From NCBI RefSeq assembly GCF_022605165.1, contig NC_063079.1:692001-756000 (forward strand): a stretch of 64,000 nucleotides of DNA, read 5' to 3'. The position numbers and the translations under genes are program-made. Below, piece by piece: positions 12,019 through 22,044 of the stretch (positions are counted from its first letter, which is position 1; every line of letters begins with the position of its first letter). The notes beneath the pieces are model-generated. The model ran no database searches, was not told the DNA's origin, and saw nothing but the letters and a program-made list of their open reading frames with translations. Source of the stretch: Purpureocillium takamizusanense (lineage: Eukaryota; Ascomycota; Sordariomycetes; Hypocreales; Ophiocordycipitaceae).

Positions 12019-12644
12019 ATGTTCTGCCTACGGAGGTACGAAGAAATCACCGCCTTGCCGCGGACAGAGCTGCTGCTTTGTTCCAAGCTCATCAAGAATT
12101 CCCTGCGTGCTGACAGAACCCCCCGCAATACAGCTGGCTCCCGCTGCTCTTCATCCCCACCAACGCCTCGCCGGCCTTCATCTTCCTCTTCTTCGTCTGC
12201 ACCTACTTCCTCAACCGGCCCTGCGTATACTGCTCCATCCTCCTCCTCATCCTCTTCCTAACCTCGTGCAACTGGTCCGACCGCTGCTTCTTTGACTTTC
12301 GCAGCGACTGGTTCCTCCCGCGCTCCTCCGCCGTCTCAACAACAACGGCAGCCTCGACGACCGCCACATCCGCAGCGCATAACGCCACGATACATGGCCA
12401 TTATAACCTCGAAACCAACGATGCCGCAGCAACGGCCGCCGCCGCCGCCGCCGCCGCAGACGCCTTCAACGCGACCGTCGTCGAGATGCTCAACTCGACG
12501 GCCCGCGCCCTCGCCGGCGCCGCGGCCGACCAGGTGGCTGCCAAGCGCGCCGAGTGGACGGGCCTGGGCATGGAGTGGCTGAGGAGCCTGCTCGGCCGCC
12601 GGGAGTGGAGGATCGAGTGCATGGATATCTACATTCGGCTGTGA
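12019..12644 (+). CDS. Small two-helix membrane protein, function unknown
   Basis: Predicted exons 12019-12035 (only 17 nt) and 12134-12644, giving 175 residues. The intron has a GTACGA donor, a CTGAC branch point about 25 nt before the CAATACAG acceptor, and joins the frame as MFCLR-SWLPLL. Residues 19-32 and 36-50 are strongly hydrophobic (FIFLFFVCTYFL; CSILLLILFLTSC). They are followed by CNWSDRCFFDFRSDWF, which looks conserved rather than random. An Ala/Thr-rich stretch with three N-glycosylation sequons follows, then an amphipathic basic end (EWLRSLLGRREWRIE). I do not recognise a named family. Membrane insertion is inferred from hydropathy only. Confidence 0.6.
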
Positions 12645-13440
12645 AGCTGCTGCTGCTGGGAACAGGGCTACTGCGTGTAATTATATGGTGCAGCGGAGAT
12701 GACCGAAAAACCCACAGCGAGTCTTTTAACTCGGTGCTTTTCTGAATGTGGGATCATAGAACTACGGCGTCAGATCAGGACGATGCTCCGCCCTAAAATG
12801 CGTCCCAAAGTGCACGCCATCATCCCGCTGGATATCATCCCAGAACTCAAAAGGGCACTTTCGCGCCACCCACCCTACACCACCATCCCACACGTCAACA
12901 CCACGAAGCCCATTACCCATCTCATTACTTTAGACATACCGACCAACCCCAGCTTTTCCTAGGCCGTAACAATCGTCTCGTATTATGATATGTATGGTAT
13001 AGCTTTGTGCGTGCGTGTGTGTGTCTTCTCCGTGCGCATGTGTGTAGATATGTAATATATATAGAAGCGACCGTGGCGGGGCAATGTACTCAGTCTCGCT
13101 GATACACACCTCCTACACACATCGTCCGTCATTGCCCGTGCTCGTTCATCAGTACCAGTAACCACCCCCGTCCAAGTACCTCTCCGTCGGTTGTGTTTGC
13201 TCCTCACTCCCTCCTCACTCAAGCACTGCTTGCCTTGGTACCTCCCCTCCCCTTTGTTTGCTTCTTCCCCTGATGGTGGCGCATTCTCGGCGTGTTTCGC
13301 TTCCTCCCCGCGCCAAACGGCAATTCCGACCAGAACAAGAAAACATCGGCAGATGCCCAAAAAATCAGTGTTCAGTCTTATTCGCTCCGCGCTTCGCCAT
13401 GCATGCATCTGAATTCAACTCTCGGCGTTCCACTGCGTCC
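12645..13440. other. Convergent intergenic region
   Basis: 3' flanks of the small membrane gene (+) and the acidic membrane protein gene (-). Contains a TG-rich stretch around 13008-13055. No coding potential recognised. Confidence 0.5.
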
Positions 13441-16400
13441 CTAGGCGGTTGCGCTGGCGTCGTTGTCATCATCAACGCCGCCGGCGCCGTTGTTGTTGGT
13501 CTCTGTCCCGGTCTCGTCAGCCTCCTCCTTCCCCTCTCCCTCGTTCTTCTCGACAGCTTCATCGTTGGATGCCGGCAGCTCCGTCTCCTGCGGGGCTGTC
13601 TCTTCGTCCCCTTGCGTGACCACCGGATCGGCACCGTCGAGACTCTGCGGCGTAGAGATGGAGCCTCCCGCTGTCGGCGAAGAGGCTGTCGCCGTCTGCG
13701 TCGTCGTCTCTAGCACCGTCTCCCGGACCGTCTCCGTGACAGTCTCCACGACGCGGAGTATACTTGTGGAAACATCGCTCGCAGTCGACATGGAGCACGG
13801 ATCCGAGACCTGGCTCGCGTGCTCCGCCGTCGCAGTCGTAACCGCCACCGCAGACTCGCTGTCCGTCATGGCCGAAGCCATCGCGCTCGCCGCCGCCACG
13901 ACGATGGCCTCCGCCTGTTCCTCCGACGTCGTCGCCAGCACGCCCGGCGACTCTACTACTGCTGTGTGGCTCTCGATTTTGGCTGACGGCACATTGGGAG
14001 CGAGAGCCGTCGTCTCCGCGGGATGATGATGAGGAAGAGGAGGAAGGGGAGCTCTGTCGCCCGTCCTCGCGGCGAGCAGGAGGATGAGCAGGCTGAGAAG
14101 GCCGATGACCACGTTCTTGCGGTCGCGCATGGCTACCCGTCCCGCCTCGAGGAGCAGCTCCGGCAGGGACGCGCCGCCGCCACCGCCGCCGCCGTGGTAC
14201 GCCTCCCTATGCCGTGCCTGCTCGCGTCGCGCGTGGGCCGCCACGGACGGCGAGGGGGGCGTCTCGCGCGTTGCGTACGTCGCCGACTCGCCCTTGGCGT
14301 GGCGTGACGAGGGGGCCTCGGCATGAGCAGGAGGTGTGCTGCCGTAGATTTCACGTAGGCGTTCCTCGTCCACGGTGCGGCGCCGTTCTTCGCGTTGGTA
14401 CGGGGGCGTTGCCTCGGGCGCGGGGGTAGACGGTCGTCGTCGTCTTTGCTGTTCCCCATCGTCATCGGGGGCATCATGCTCGTGGTCGTCGACGTCCACA
14501 TGGCGATGATGCTCCTCGTCTATTGGGTGGGCGGGCGCAGACTCGCGCACAAGCTCCTCTGCGTGGTTCTCCTCGACAAAGGTGTCTTCGTACTCGGGTT
14601 GCCGCTGCCGTTGCCGCTGCTCATCCTCCTCGTCCTGCTGCTGCTCCGCGGCCACGGCAACCCTCATCTCCATGGCGCGCTCCTGCTCGGCCGCCAGCTC
14701 GGCCAGTTCGTCCGCGAGGGCGGCGTCGACAATGGGCTCGAGCTCGACGTCGACGCGCTCCATCTCCTTCCAGCACGCCTCCCACGCGCCGCCGCGCATC
14801 AGGCCGTTGCTCGCGTACACCTTCACGCGGAAGACCCTGCCCTGGCCGAGCGAGTCGTAGCGTATCTCCGACTTGCACGTCCGGCACCAGTGCGTCTTGT
14901 CTGCGGCGCCCTCGCGCGTGGAGCGCCTACTGTTCGTACTGAGCGAGTGCCGGTACTCGTTGTTGTACTCGCCGCCATCGTCACCGTCGCTGTCCATGTC
15001 CTCTGGCAGCGTCATCTCGTTGGCAGGGCCAAGGTAGTGGCCGCATTCGAGGATGCGCGCGCGTCGGCGGAGAGGCAGCTCCAGGGCCTCGAGCAGGCGC
15101 TCCTCGAGGACCTCGTAGTCGTTCTGGGGGTGCGGCAGCAGGATGCCACGGTCCGAGACGGTGTCGCCGGTGCGCTCCTGCAGCTGGCGCCACGAGTCGC
15201 GCAGAGACTTGGCCTCGGGGCTCAGGTCGCCCGCGTCGGCGGCCTCGAGCACGTCCGCCCAGATCCAGCGCAGGGGAAGCAGCGTGACGTGCAGCAGGAC
15301 GAGCGGCGGCGTGGCGCGCTTGAAGCGCGGAGGCGTCTTCTTGGGCGAGTACTGCGCCGAGACGGAGGGCGAGCCGAGGCGCGAGACGGTGGGCAAGGGG
15401 GTGCGGCGGCTGGAGCGCGGTGTCGTCCCCAGGACCGAGGCCGGCGGCGATGACATCTGCATGGCCCTGACTGACGACGGCGAGCGGAAGGGCGGGCGTG
15501 GTGTGCCGCGGACCGTGGCGACAAAGTCCTGGTCGTCCATGTCGGAAGGCGGGATGTCGGAGATGCGTGGGGAGTGGCTGCGCTGCGTGATGTTGCGGAG
15601 GGAGAGCGTCTGCTCGATCTTGGACTGCTCGGCCTCGGACATGGATCCCATGGAGCTGCGGGGACTGTCGTCGCTGAAGACGTCGTCTTCGTGTTCGTGG
15701 TGGGAGCTGCTGTCGCCGGCCTCGGGTGCTTCTTCTTGTTCTTCTTGTTGGTCTTCGTCTCCGTGGTCGTCGTCTTCTGGCACTTGCTCTTCTTCCCCGT
15801 GGTCTTCGTGGTCTTCTTCTACGTCGTCGTGATGGTCGTCTTCCTCGTGATGCTCAACAACGGACGAGCCGCCGTACGACGGGCGGGCGCTCGCGGGCTC
15901 AGAGTTGGCCACGTAGCTACTCTCCGCCGTGTCATTGGCCTCTTGCGCACTCCCGCGGCGGCCGAGCTGCTGGACAATGTCGCGGGCAGCGGCGTGTATC
16001 AGGGCCTCGGTGCGGTATGAGGCGCGTCGGCGGTCGCTTTCGAGAGAGGCCGCCGACATGGCAGAGCCACGTCTCGAGACGGAGACACGGGTCCCACCTG
16101 TCTCGCTGTCGACGATGGAGTGGCGGTCGTGGTCTGTGAGTGATGCGGCATCATCGTGTTCAGTGGCGTGATTCACAATCATTGTGTCGTCGGTTTGGTC
16201 GTCGTCAGCGGCCCTGGGGCCCGAGGTCTCGCTATGGACCTCGGTGACGTCGTTTGCGCTTTCCGAGACTTCACTGGTGCTGATTGAGGCATCATGGGCC
16301 TCATCCTGTACGTCGTCCTCGTCGGGTGTCTGAGCAGGCTCCTCGGGAGGGTCCTGGGCGGACTGTTGAACCATGCCATCGACAAGTTCTTCGAAGGCGG

Positions 16401-16743
16401 CTTCGAGTTCTTCGGCGGCCTTGTCGGCCAGCGCTTCTTCATGCCGGTCGCTCTCCATGACGAATGCTTCCTGGTCCTCGGACTTTGCTGGGTCATTCGC
16501 CTCGTCCTCATCGACCCGTTCCACGTCCGGCTCCTGGGCGGCATCGAAAGCAACGTTCTCTGCCTCCCGCTCGCCCTCGCCATCCGGAACGGCATCCTCT
16601 GTTGTACCAGCCTCGACCTCCTCCACCTTGGGCACCTCTGGCTCCATGATATCGTCGTACGTTGTCGGCTCGCTCATGCAAGACGGGTCCACGTGGATGG
16701 CAAAGTCAAAGTCGTTGTGCAGTCGTTGATTGCGTCGCGGCAT
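13441..16743 (-). CDS. Large acidic single-pass membrane protein, conserved fungal, function unknown
   Basis: Single open frame of 1100 residues; 16743 is the first ATG in frame (the frame continues upstream without one). The first ~450 residues are acidic and Ser/Glu/Asp-rich, probably disordered. A folded middle begins near VLLHVTLLPLRWIWADVLEAAD and continues through LLEALELPLRRRARILECGHYLG to WCRTCKSEIRYDSLGQGRVFRVKVYASNG. An acidic coiled stretch follows, and one hydrophobic helix (about residues 876-893, VVIGLLSLLILLLAA) precedes a Thr/Ser/Ala-rich tail of about 200 residues. The CxxC plus ECGHY may bind metal. I have a weak memory of homologues being labelled 'pathway-specific nitrogen regulator' in fungal annotations; nothing in the sequence supports a DNA-binding role. 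A tail-spanning organelle or nuclear-envelope protein is equally possible. Confidence 0.7.
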   Translation of the reverse strand: MPRRNQRLHNDFDFAIHVDPSCMSEPTTYDDIMEPEVPKVEEVEAGTTEDAVPDGEGEREAENVAFDAAQEPDVERVDEDEANDPAKSEDQEAFVMESDRHEEALADKAAEELEAAFEELVDGMVQQSAQDPPEEPAQTPDEDDVQDEAHDASISTSEVSESANDVTEVHSETSGPRAADDDQTDDTMIVNHATEHDDAASLTDHDRHSIVDSETGGTRVSVSRRGSAMSAASLESDRRRASYRTEALIHAAARDIVQQLGRRGSAQEANDTAESSYVANSEPASARPSYGGSSVVEHHEEDDHHDDVEEDHEDHGEEEQVPEDDDHGDEDQQEEQEEAPEAGDSSSHHEHEDDVFSDDSPRSSMGSMSEAEQSKIEQTLSLRNITQRSHSPRISDIPPSDMDDQDFVATVRGTPRPPFRSPSSVRAMQMSSPPASVLGTTPRSSRRTPLPTVSRLGSPSVSAQYSPKKTPPRFKRATPPLVLLHVTLLPLRWIWADVLEAADAGDLSPEAKSLRDSWRQLQERTGDTVSDRGILLPHPQNDYEVLEERLLEALELPLRRRARILECGHYLGPANEMTLPEDMDSDGDDGGEYNNEYRHSLSTNSRRSTREGAADKTHWCRTCKSEIRYDSLGQGRVFRVKVYASNGLMRGGAWEACWKEMERVDVELEPIVDAALADELAELAAEQERAMEMRVAVAAEQQQDEEDEQRQRQRQPEYEDTFVEENHAEELVRESAPAHPIDEEHHRHVDVDDHEHDAPDDDGEQQRRRRPSTPAPEATPPYQREERRRTVDEERLREIYGSTPPAHAEAPSSRHAKGESATYATRETPPSPSVAAHARREQARHREAYHGGGGGGGASLPELLLEAGRVAMRDRKNVVIGLLSLLILLLAARTGDRAPLPPLPHHHPAETTALAPNVPSAKIESHTAVVESPGVLATTSEEQAEAIVVAAASAMASAMTDSESAVAVTTATAEHASQVSDPCSMSTASDVSTSILRVVETVTETVRETVLETTTQTATASSPTAGGSISTPQSLDGADPVVTQGDEETAPQETELPASNDEAVEKNEGEGKEEADETGTETNNNGAGGVDDDNDASATA

Positions 16744-18011
16744 GCCCAGCAGCCGTGCCGGTGTTTGTGTGTTTGATGTCGGTATGGGTTGGCAGCGAGG
16801 CAACAACAGGTTGCATGCAGGTACTCCCGCCCGGAGAAAGAGGGGGGGTCACCTTATCTATCTTGCTTTCGTGGAGGATGTGTGTCTCTGTTGCAGGCGG
16901 GGGAAAAGGCGTCTCTCGGAGACGTCAGAAAAACAGGCGCCAAACTCAAAAGACCAAAGTAAAAAAGGACGAGCGAGATGCGGTACTGTACAGGGACGAG
17001 GATGGTGGGAACATCAACAATGGCGACGACAAACAAAAGTCAAGGATGCAGCTGCACGCGCGTGCAGGGGAGGGGGAGGGCCTCGCTCCAGTGCAGGTGC
17101 AGTGTGAGGCACACGCTGGTTGGCTCGCCGAGGCTTTCTTTTGCTGCTGGCTGGCGGCGGTGGGCAAAAATGGTTGGGCGGCAATTGAGGGGCGGATGGG
17201 TGATCGTTGACGTGGTCTGAGGCGGCGGGCGTTTGTTTACCGCCGTTGCCAGGTCGACAATGCAGCAGCCAGTGGGCCACTGCCCGTCGGCCCGTGGCGG
17301 ACGCCAACACCGTCTGGTGGCGCCCGTCCCGCCGCTTGGCCCCTGAAGAATTGAAGCCCGAAAATTGAATGATTTCGTCGTCGTCATGCGATCGTTGAAT
17401 TTGACAAATTTTTAATCGGTGTTTTTCTGGTGGTGTGGAGGGGCCCGACACTGTCGTAAGATTCAGGGTCTCTGGGGAAACATTCCAGTGGTTTTTGGGG
17501 GGCCGCTGCTGAACAATGGGGCGGGCCCTCGAGTCTTGTGGCCCAAATGGGGATCGGGGTTGCTAACTTGGTGCTATTCGGGCGGAGCTGGAATGGGACT
17601 CGTCGGCTGTTTCAAGGCGGTTTGTTGTACGTATCGTGAGCGGCCGGAGCCAGTTGATGCCTGGCCCTTTGCAGCTTGGAGGTTTCTATAAGAAACAACT
17701 GCCGAGTCACTCCAGCCCTCACCAGTCAGGGAATCAGTTACTTTGTGGAGTGGGCTATATAACTATGACCTGGCCCATGATTTGGGTGCGGGTTAGGAGT
17801 AAAAAATTGTCGTGACTGACGGGACGGACATCATTCATGGTCCATGACCATATCACATGAGAAGAGAGGGCATCCCAGGCCACATACAGGCAAACACGAG
17901 AGAGAGTGTGAGAGCCAGAGCGAGAGAGTGAGTGAGAGGAATCATGTCCCCAACGCCCTCCTAATCGTTCCAAACGCCCAAATACCATATTCCCAAAACT
18001 GAACCCTTCAC
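16744..18011. other. Intergenic, upstream of acidic membrane protein gene
   Basis: Promoter/leader of the 13441-16743 gene and 3' flank of the esterase gene. A GAGA-type tract lies near 17890-17940. No gene recognised. Confidence 0.5.
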
Positions 18012-19334
18012 TCATGCTGCCCCCCAGCTCCAGCCATGCTGTGCATACGTCTCCCGCAGAAACGCGACGCCCCTTGTAAACGCCTGGTCCTTGAACTCCT
18101 TTTCCACGATGGCATCCGGCACTGCGCATAGTCAGCTGGAGCTGCCCTCGTCACGACATCGTCACCATCATCATCATCGTCATCCCTCGAAGCAGTCAAA
18201 GTAGAGAGAAGAAGAAGAAGATGATGATGATGAAGATAAAGAACAAAGAGGAAAAGAAGAAGAAGAAGAAAACTCACCCTCCAGGTACCCGTGAAACATG
18301 CCGTCCACCACCATTGTCTCCACGCGCCGTCGTTCCCTCCGTCCCTCCCGCTCATCCTCGCCATTCACCCGCTCCGCAAACGCCATCTGCTCCGCGTACA
18401 AAATGTCCACCGCCGGCACCACCAGCAGCATCCTCTCCGGCAGCGTTTCCCTCCGCGCCAGCACGGGGTTCAGCCTCGCGTCGCCGTCATCATAATCACC
18501 CCCTCTGTGCCCCATCGTCGTCTTCGCCCGCCGCGCGCCCGCCATGTACGCATCAAACAGCGGCACCAGCACGCGCAGCGGATCCGACGACGCCGACGGC
18601 ATCCCCCGCGGGCGCGGCTTCTCGTCCGGGGCAAGGCGCAGGTCCAGCGCCGCGTAAAAGGTGACGATGCCGCGCACGCGCGTCGCCGAGGGCGCCTGGC
18701 GGTCGGGCTGCTGCGTCGCCGCCACGGCCAGGTTCCCGCCCGCGGAGAAGCCGCCCGCGGTCATGAGCTGCGGGTCGGCGCCCCAGCGGCGCGCGGCGTG
18801 CGCGGCGATCCAGGCGATGGCCGCGTCGATGTCGTCGATGGCCGCGGGGAAGACGTGCTCGGGCGCGTACCGGTACGAGAGGCTCACGACGACGGCGCCC
18901 GTCTCGGCGGCGACGCGCGCGTCGAAGGCGGCGTTGCTCTCGGGCAGACCGCCGAGGAAGCTGCCGCCGTGGATCTCGACGTGCAGCGGGCGCAGCGGCG
19001 ACGAAGACGACGAAGACGATTTCTGCTGCTGCTGCTGGTGCTCTTCTGAAGCTACAGCGGCATCATCGTCGTCGTCGCGTTGGGAGGGGACCGATCGCAC
19101 GCCGTGGCCGGGCGCCTTGAAGACGAGGACGCGCAGCGAGCGGCCCGGCGCGAGGGGTAGGTGCTCGACGACAAACGGCCGCGAGAAGAGGTACGGGATC
19201 GTGTTGATGGAGTAGGTGAGGAGCGTGATGGGCTGCAGCAAGAGGAGGCGCCAGCGCAGCGACCACGAGAGGCGCGGGTGGAAGAGGGCGACGAGGAGCG
19301 GCCGAAACCAGCGATGCAGCGCCTCGAGGACCAT
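18012..19334 (-). CDS. Alpha/beta hydrolase, HSL-type esterase/lipase (Abhydrolase_3)
   Basis: Two exons on the minus strand, 19334-18278 and 18121-18012, giving 388 residues. The junction HGYLE-VPDAIVEKEF places the catalytic His near the end of exon 1. HGGSFLGG (122-129) is the oxyanion-hole motif. GFSAG holds the nucleophile Ser197, with Asp310 (VPAVDILYAEQ) and His348 (DGMFHGYLE) completing the triad. The family cleaves short or medium acyl esters. The N-terminus has a hydrophobic stretch (about 28-50) that could anchor it to a membrane. A low-complexity insert (D run, Q run, S run; about 86-112) lies directly before the HGG motif and a second D/G-rich one lies near 275-285. The 156-nt intron is pyrimidine-rich in sense. 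Confidence 0.87.
18204..18274. repeat. Purine-rich GAA/GATGAT tract in esterase intron
   Basis: Runs of GAA and GATGAT on the plus strand, hence a pyrimidine (TTC) tract in the transcript, filling much of the intron between the two esterase exons. Confidence 0.75.
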
Positions 19335-20426
19335 CTTTTTCGTTCAAGTGTCGGCGGTAAGCCCGCTACCATCAATGTGACGATGGAGGAAGCTGTGGAG
19401 GCGGCGGCAGGGCGTCAGCCATGGTGATGGCATCGGGTCGGTGGTGAGTGTGCTGCTAATAATGAGACGTCAAAGCCTGTAAAGAAGCGTCACTCGACCT
19501 GAGGCTTCAATCGCTCCCTCCGGGGTCTCCCGAGGGGCGGTAGTAGAGCGAGCGATACGAGACTGGTGGCTCTGGCACGCCCAGCAAGCCTCATTCCGCT
19601 GATGAGCGATCCTCTCCTCTTACACGCACCAACTTGACTCACTCGCCTCCCTCATATCCATGGCGAAGTAGCAGAATGGACAATCGCTTCTAACTTCTGA
19701 TAACCTCCATCCAGTGGACAGAGAGGCCCATAGCAGCCTGGGATACTAGTATCAACATGTTCGTGGCATTGAGCCGGCTGGCGGCTGATATCCCATCCTG
19801 GGGCTGCTGCCGCGTTCCGATCACGGATCAGCAAGCGAGGCGGCGCCCATGTCTGTCTGTCTGTCTCATCTCCCGAGCGAGCGCCAACGGCACCTTAGAA
19901 TAACCGGGGAGGGGCCCCATCTCAAAAACGACGTTGCGTGATGAACACGGTGAGTGGCACATTATCGCTTCAAGTCAATGATGGCAGGCGAGACTTCGTC
20001 GAGTGAGCAGGACATGAAAATGGTGTCATCTCTGTATTACACAGAAAGGCCAGACCAGCGGAGAGGCACGCCCATACGCGGGACATGCGCCTGCAAAACT
20101 CGTCGGCTGAACATGCGCGCTTGTCTTTCATATCCTTTCATATCCCGTTGAAAACATCTCGCCAGGCACGGAGAGGCCACGGCACGGCGGCGATAACCAC
20201 CCCGGGGGGGGGGAGGAGGGAAAGAAGCCTCTGTTGCTCCTGTTCCTCCCTAGGTACCCGGGGGAGGGGGAGTGCGCGCCCGCCATAAAGAACCGAATCA
20301 TTTGCCGTTTATATGTACTGAGTTCCTCTCCTTCTTTCTCTCTCTCTTTCCATAGGCTGCTGCTGCTATCATGGACAACGCAGCTCCAACGATCCCCTTT
20401 CCCACATCCCCACAAGCAACCTTCGC
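19335..20426. other. Intergenic
   Basis: Upstream region of the esterase gene and 3' flank of the small secreted protein gene. A nine-base G run is near 20205. No gene recognised. Confidence 0.5.
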
Positions 20427-21032
20427 TTACAGGTCCTCGCAGTAGTCGCCAGTGACGGTGACAGTCGTCGTCTTGGTGGGCGTGGGGGCCGTGGTGACGG
20501 CGGCGGTGATGCCCCAGCACGAGCAGGCGGACGAGTACTTGGCGCCGTTGGAGCAGGCGGTGGCGTAGGCGGGCACGACGGTAGGGGCCTCGGTGGCGGC
20601 GCGGTACTCGAGGGCGGCGTCGCGGCGGAGCTTGTGGGGGGCCTCGCCGTCGACGGTAACGGTGACGGTGGTGGTGCTGTGGATTTAAGCATCTCGCTTG
20701 TCAGTCTCTCTTCTTCTTCTTCATGTTGCATCTTAATCTCGCCCATCATATCTGATAGTATATCGACCGTGCCCTCCCAGGGAGGAACGGGAGGAACGGG
20801 GCGTGCTTGGCTGGGCTGCTGCTGGCGTCACACAAACTTACACAGGGTCGGGGACGACAGTGGTGCGCATGAAGCTGGTGCAGTCGGCCTTGCGGGACTC
20901 AATGGGCTTCAGGCCGTCGCGGGTACCGGTGACCTGGCGGGCGCAGTTGTCACCACCGCAGTGTCCGTCGCGGGGGTTGACGGCGCCGGCGAGGGCGGCG
21001 GCGACGAAAGAGAGGATGATGGCGGCCTTCAT
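20427..21032 (-). CDS. Small secreted cysteine-containing protein
   Basis: Two exons on the minus strand: 21032-20842 and 20676-20427, giving 146 residues. The intron has a GTAAGT donor and a CCACAG acceptor, joining VPDPV-TTTVTVTVDG. Residues 1-17 form a clear signal peptide (MKAAIILSFVAAALAGA). The mature chain has seven Cys, with two compact blocks: HCGGDNCARQVTG near the start and ACSNGAKYSSACSCWGIT near the end. Both recall sequences I associate with secreted proteins of Hypocreales, the second often at the ends of extracellular proteins. No catalytic signature is present. A dibasic LRRDA in the middle could be a Kex2 site. Function unknown; possibilities are a cell-wall-associated or effector-like protein. 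Confidence 0.75.
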
Positions 21033-21190
21033 CTTGACGGGTTGTGTGTGTGTGCGTGTTGGTTTAGACACGGACAACAAGATCGTCGACTTGTGTGGGA
21101 GTTGTATGGGGGGGATTGTAAGTCGGTGACGGAGGGAAGAAAGGGGGGGTTCGAGAGGGGAGGAAAGCGAGGAGAGATGCAGATGGGGGA

Positions 21191-21196
21191 CTTATA
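21191..21196 (-). promoter_or_regulatory. TATA-like box of small secreted protein gene
   Basis: TATAAG on the minus strand, about 160 nt upstream of the ATG at 21032. The position is plausible for a TATA element with a moderate 5' leader. Confidence 0.35.
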
Positions 21197-21840
21197 TGAG
21201 AAGCCAGGCAGAGAGAGAGACAGAGAGGAAGGTGTTGTGAGAGCGGTACCAACTGCACCGTACCGCACCGCAACGGCCGGACTGGAGCAACGCAGGTTTA
21301 GCGGGCGGACTGGACGGGGATTCGAATGGGGACGGGTTCCCATGGTCGCCTCTTGGCGAACATGCACTGACTGGAGCGTCGACGTATACGGCAAAGGGCG
21401 GTTGGTCGGCCGAAAGGGTGTGTGCGTGAAGGTAGTATGTTCCTGGGTTTACGACCTGCCTACTGCTAGTAACCTTTCAAAGTGCCGCGGCGGCGCTGAC
21501 AGGAGAGTCAGGTAGTTAGTTGGGTACAATACTATACGCGCACTAACGTAGTATAACACCTGCGTTGGTGCTGTACTGTACAGACAGACAGATAGCAGCT
21601 TCGCACCATGAGCCGACCTACGGGCGCGCTCTGGTTCAACCAACGGACGGGGCCATGTGGCCATAGTTATGGACTGGATGGACACTTTTGCTGACGCGGG
21701 GACGAGGCCAAGCAACGCCGCTGCAGGGGGGCGTGAACAATCATCGAGAGACGAAAACGAGCAGCTCCCTCATCGGGCGAACGCAGTTGGCTGCAAGCCG
21801 CCGTCGAAAAAGCGACTGGACTGGACTGGACTGTGCGTCT

Positions 21841-21857
21841 GTGTGTGTGTGTGTGTG
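21841..21857. repeat. (GT)n microsatellite
   Basis: About eight GT units in intergenic DNA. Confidence 0.9.
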
Positions 21858-22020
21858 CCTGGCGGCTGGCCGTGTGCTGGGGGAAATCGAATTGACTCTC
21901 GGCCGCAGCCGGGGGGCGTGTGCAGAAGCACCAGCAGAGCCTAGAGTCGCCCCGAACGAACGTGTGTTCTCGGTTCCCACCTATCAGAGCGACGACCTCC
22001 CGCATGAGGCAGGTCAACGT

Positions 22021-22044
22021 GCCTGCCTGCCTGCCTGCCTGCCT
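22021..22044. repeat. (GCCT)6 microsatellite
   Basis: Six tandem GCCT units. The same unit recurs in shorter arrays near 22800 and at about 23933-23953. Confidence 0.9.

Noticed and set aside
14395..15453. 352-residue plus-strand frame
   Set aside because: Antisense to the acidic 1100-residue protein; Leu/Arg/Val-rich composition typical of a shadow frame.
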